This document shows positions 58,552-59,363 of a stretch of 59,363 nt of DNA, piece after piece. A program made the translations under genes and the position numbers. The stretch lies in the NCBI GenBank assembly GCA_007116495.1, contig SKIJ01000013.1:1-59363 (forward strand). The letters run 5' to 3'. The notes beneath the pieces were generated by a model. That model did no database searches, was not told the origin of the DNA, and worked only from the letters and a program-made list of their open reading frames with translations. How positions within the stretch are numbered: the first letter of the stretch is position 1; each line of letters starts with the position of its first letter. The DNA is from Cryomorphaceae bacterium. Its GTDB lineage: Bacteria; Bacteroidota; Bacteroidia; Flavobacteriales; Schleiferiaceae.

Positions 58552-59363
58552 ATGAAAAACATATACACACTCTCTTTCTTAATCATCAACATGCTGATGG
58601 TGTCGGCGCAAACCACCTATCACCCTTTGCCCGAAAGCGATGCCACTTGGGTTTTTGGTGTGCGATCCATGTGTTTTGGGTACTCTTCTATCAACGAAAT
58701 ATATGATGTACGCATAACCGGTGATACGGTCATTGGCAATCAAACCTATCATCAACTGAGGTCGCGTTTTATGAGAAAAAACTCCGGAAGTGAATGTCCA
58801 GCATGGATACACGGTTACATTGGAAGTTTTAGACAGAACGTCAATGAGCAAAAGGTGTACTTTATTGCGCCCGATTCAACGGATGAAAAACTTCTTTACG
58901 ATTTTACCTTGCAAGTTGGCGATACACTTAAAGGTTATCTCAGCGAAATGACTACGTGGCAAAACACGCCTCAGCCATTCATCATTTCCTCTATAGATAC
59001 GGTAATGGTTGGCGGTTCGCAGAGAAGGCGTTGGAATTTTTCAACAGGTTATAATTTGAGCATCATAGAAGGAATAGGATCCTCTTACGGGTTGGTTCGC
59101 ATTTTTCCCGTATTTAATGATTTTGATGAAATTGAAATCATGTGTTTTGAGCAAAACAACACCTCGCTTTATCCCGATACGTCTCTAATTTGTCAAACAA
59201 TAAACACGGAACGTTTTAAATCAGAGGAAAACGAAATACGGGTTTACCCCAACCCATTTTCAGAATTGACACAAATTGAAAATTTACCAAAAAACGCCAC
59301 GGTCAAAATTATTAAACCCACCGGTGAACTTGTCTTTCAAGACATCGTCGAATCATCAGGAAA
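58552..59363 (+). CDS. exported protein with T9SS sorting domain, cut by the window edge
   Basis: At least 270 codons, open to the end of the window. Signal peptide MKNIYTLSFLIINMLMVSAQ. The body has WVFGVRSMCFGYSSINEIYDVRITGDTVIGNQTYHQL, followed by YDFTLQVGDTLKGYL and IEGIGSSYGLVRIF, a layout common in Bacteroidota exported proteins with no assigned function. The last ~45 residues seen (EEN-EIRVYPNPFSELTQIENLP) are the start of a type A T9SS sorting domain, so only about 25-30 residues are probably missing. Confidence 0.88.
   Translation, partial: MKNIYTLSFLIINMLMVSAQTTYHPLPESDATWVFGVRSMCFGYSSINEIYDVRITGDTVIGNQTYHQLRSRFMRKNSGSECPAWIHGYIGSFRQNVNEQKVYFIAPDSTDEKLLYDFTLQVGDTLKGYLSEMTTWQNTPQPFIISSIDTVMVGGSQRRRWNFSTGYNLSIIEGIGSSYGLVRIFPVFNDFDEIEIMCFEQNNTSLYPDTSLICQTINTERFKSEENEIRVYPNPFSELTQIENLPKNATVKIIKPTGELVFQDIVESSG

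Overview
The window comes from a chromosome of a Bacteroidota bacterium, most likely order Flavobacteriales. The reasons are: promoters of the Bacteroidota form TTTG-N(18-20)-TAnnTTTG in front of most transcription units; type IX secretion (T9SS) features (a PorX regulator, a PorV/PorQ-family barrel and three secreted proteins with T9SS C-terminal sorting domains or their start); SprB repeats; an RND pump fused to a TolC-like protein; and a mevalonate-type isoprenoid operon. No rRNA, CRISPR array, insertion sequence or replication origin was seen.

Layout. 0-2 kb: minus-strand tRNA-Thr/Tyr/Gly/Thr-tuf-tRNA-Trp operon, the classical tufB arrangement. 2-9 kb: T9SS-exported subtilisin with SprB repeats, a nitroreductase, an Lnt-like membrane protein whose catalytic domain has collapsed, and a PorV/PorQ-family protein. 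9-14 kb (plus): lipoprotein, SdiA-regulated-type propeller, OprP-like porin and an exported phospholipase D-type protein, possibly a phosphorus-scavenging group. 13.96-14.45 kb: a non-coding block of repeats in both orientations. 14.5-20 kb: double TonB_C protein, HD phosphohydrolase, porX, tsaE, alanine dehydrogenase. 20-24.3 kb: tRNA-Phe, then coaX-OMP-TPR-lptC. 24.3-27.4 kb: an A/T-rich accessory stretch with an amber-interrupted barrel gene, a long GC-rich hairpin, a KilA-N gene and a pair of short CCGAAGGGGT repeats. 27.4-36.8 kb: msrB, CusA-TolC fusion and CusB, M16 peptidase, trxA, DUF58, tRNA-Asp. 37-38.3 kb: two tandem paralogous Cys-rich lipoproteins. 38.3-43.2 kb: a magnesium operon (small ORF-mgtC-mgtE-barrel) divergent from an OmpR-type regulator. 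43.3-50.4 kb: ribE, tRNA-Leu, FAD oxidoreductase, sppA-yhhQ, glyS and an extremely acidic lipoprotein. 50.5-56.1 kb: minus-strand operon queD-fabD-mvaD-mevalonate kinase-like-ubiA-histidine kinase. 56.2-59.4 kb: XRE/S24 repressor coupled to a membrane protein, and the start of another T9SS cargo gene.

Most of the window is ordinary housekeeping sequence. The places most worth a second look are the two-sided repeat cassette at 13.96-14.45 kb, the TAG-interrupted gene at 24.7-25.5 kb, the Lnt-like protein without its catalytic core, the 11-bp-period direct repeat and leader hairpin between mgtC and the response regulator, the structured leader of the protease, and several genes whose start codon lies only 4-8 nt after the -7 element (probable leaderless mRNAs). 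All functions are inferred from reading the sequence; no database search was run.
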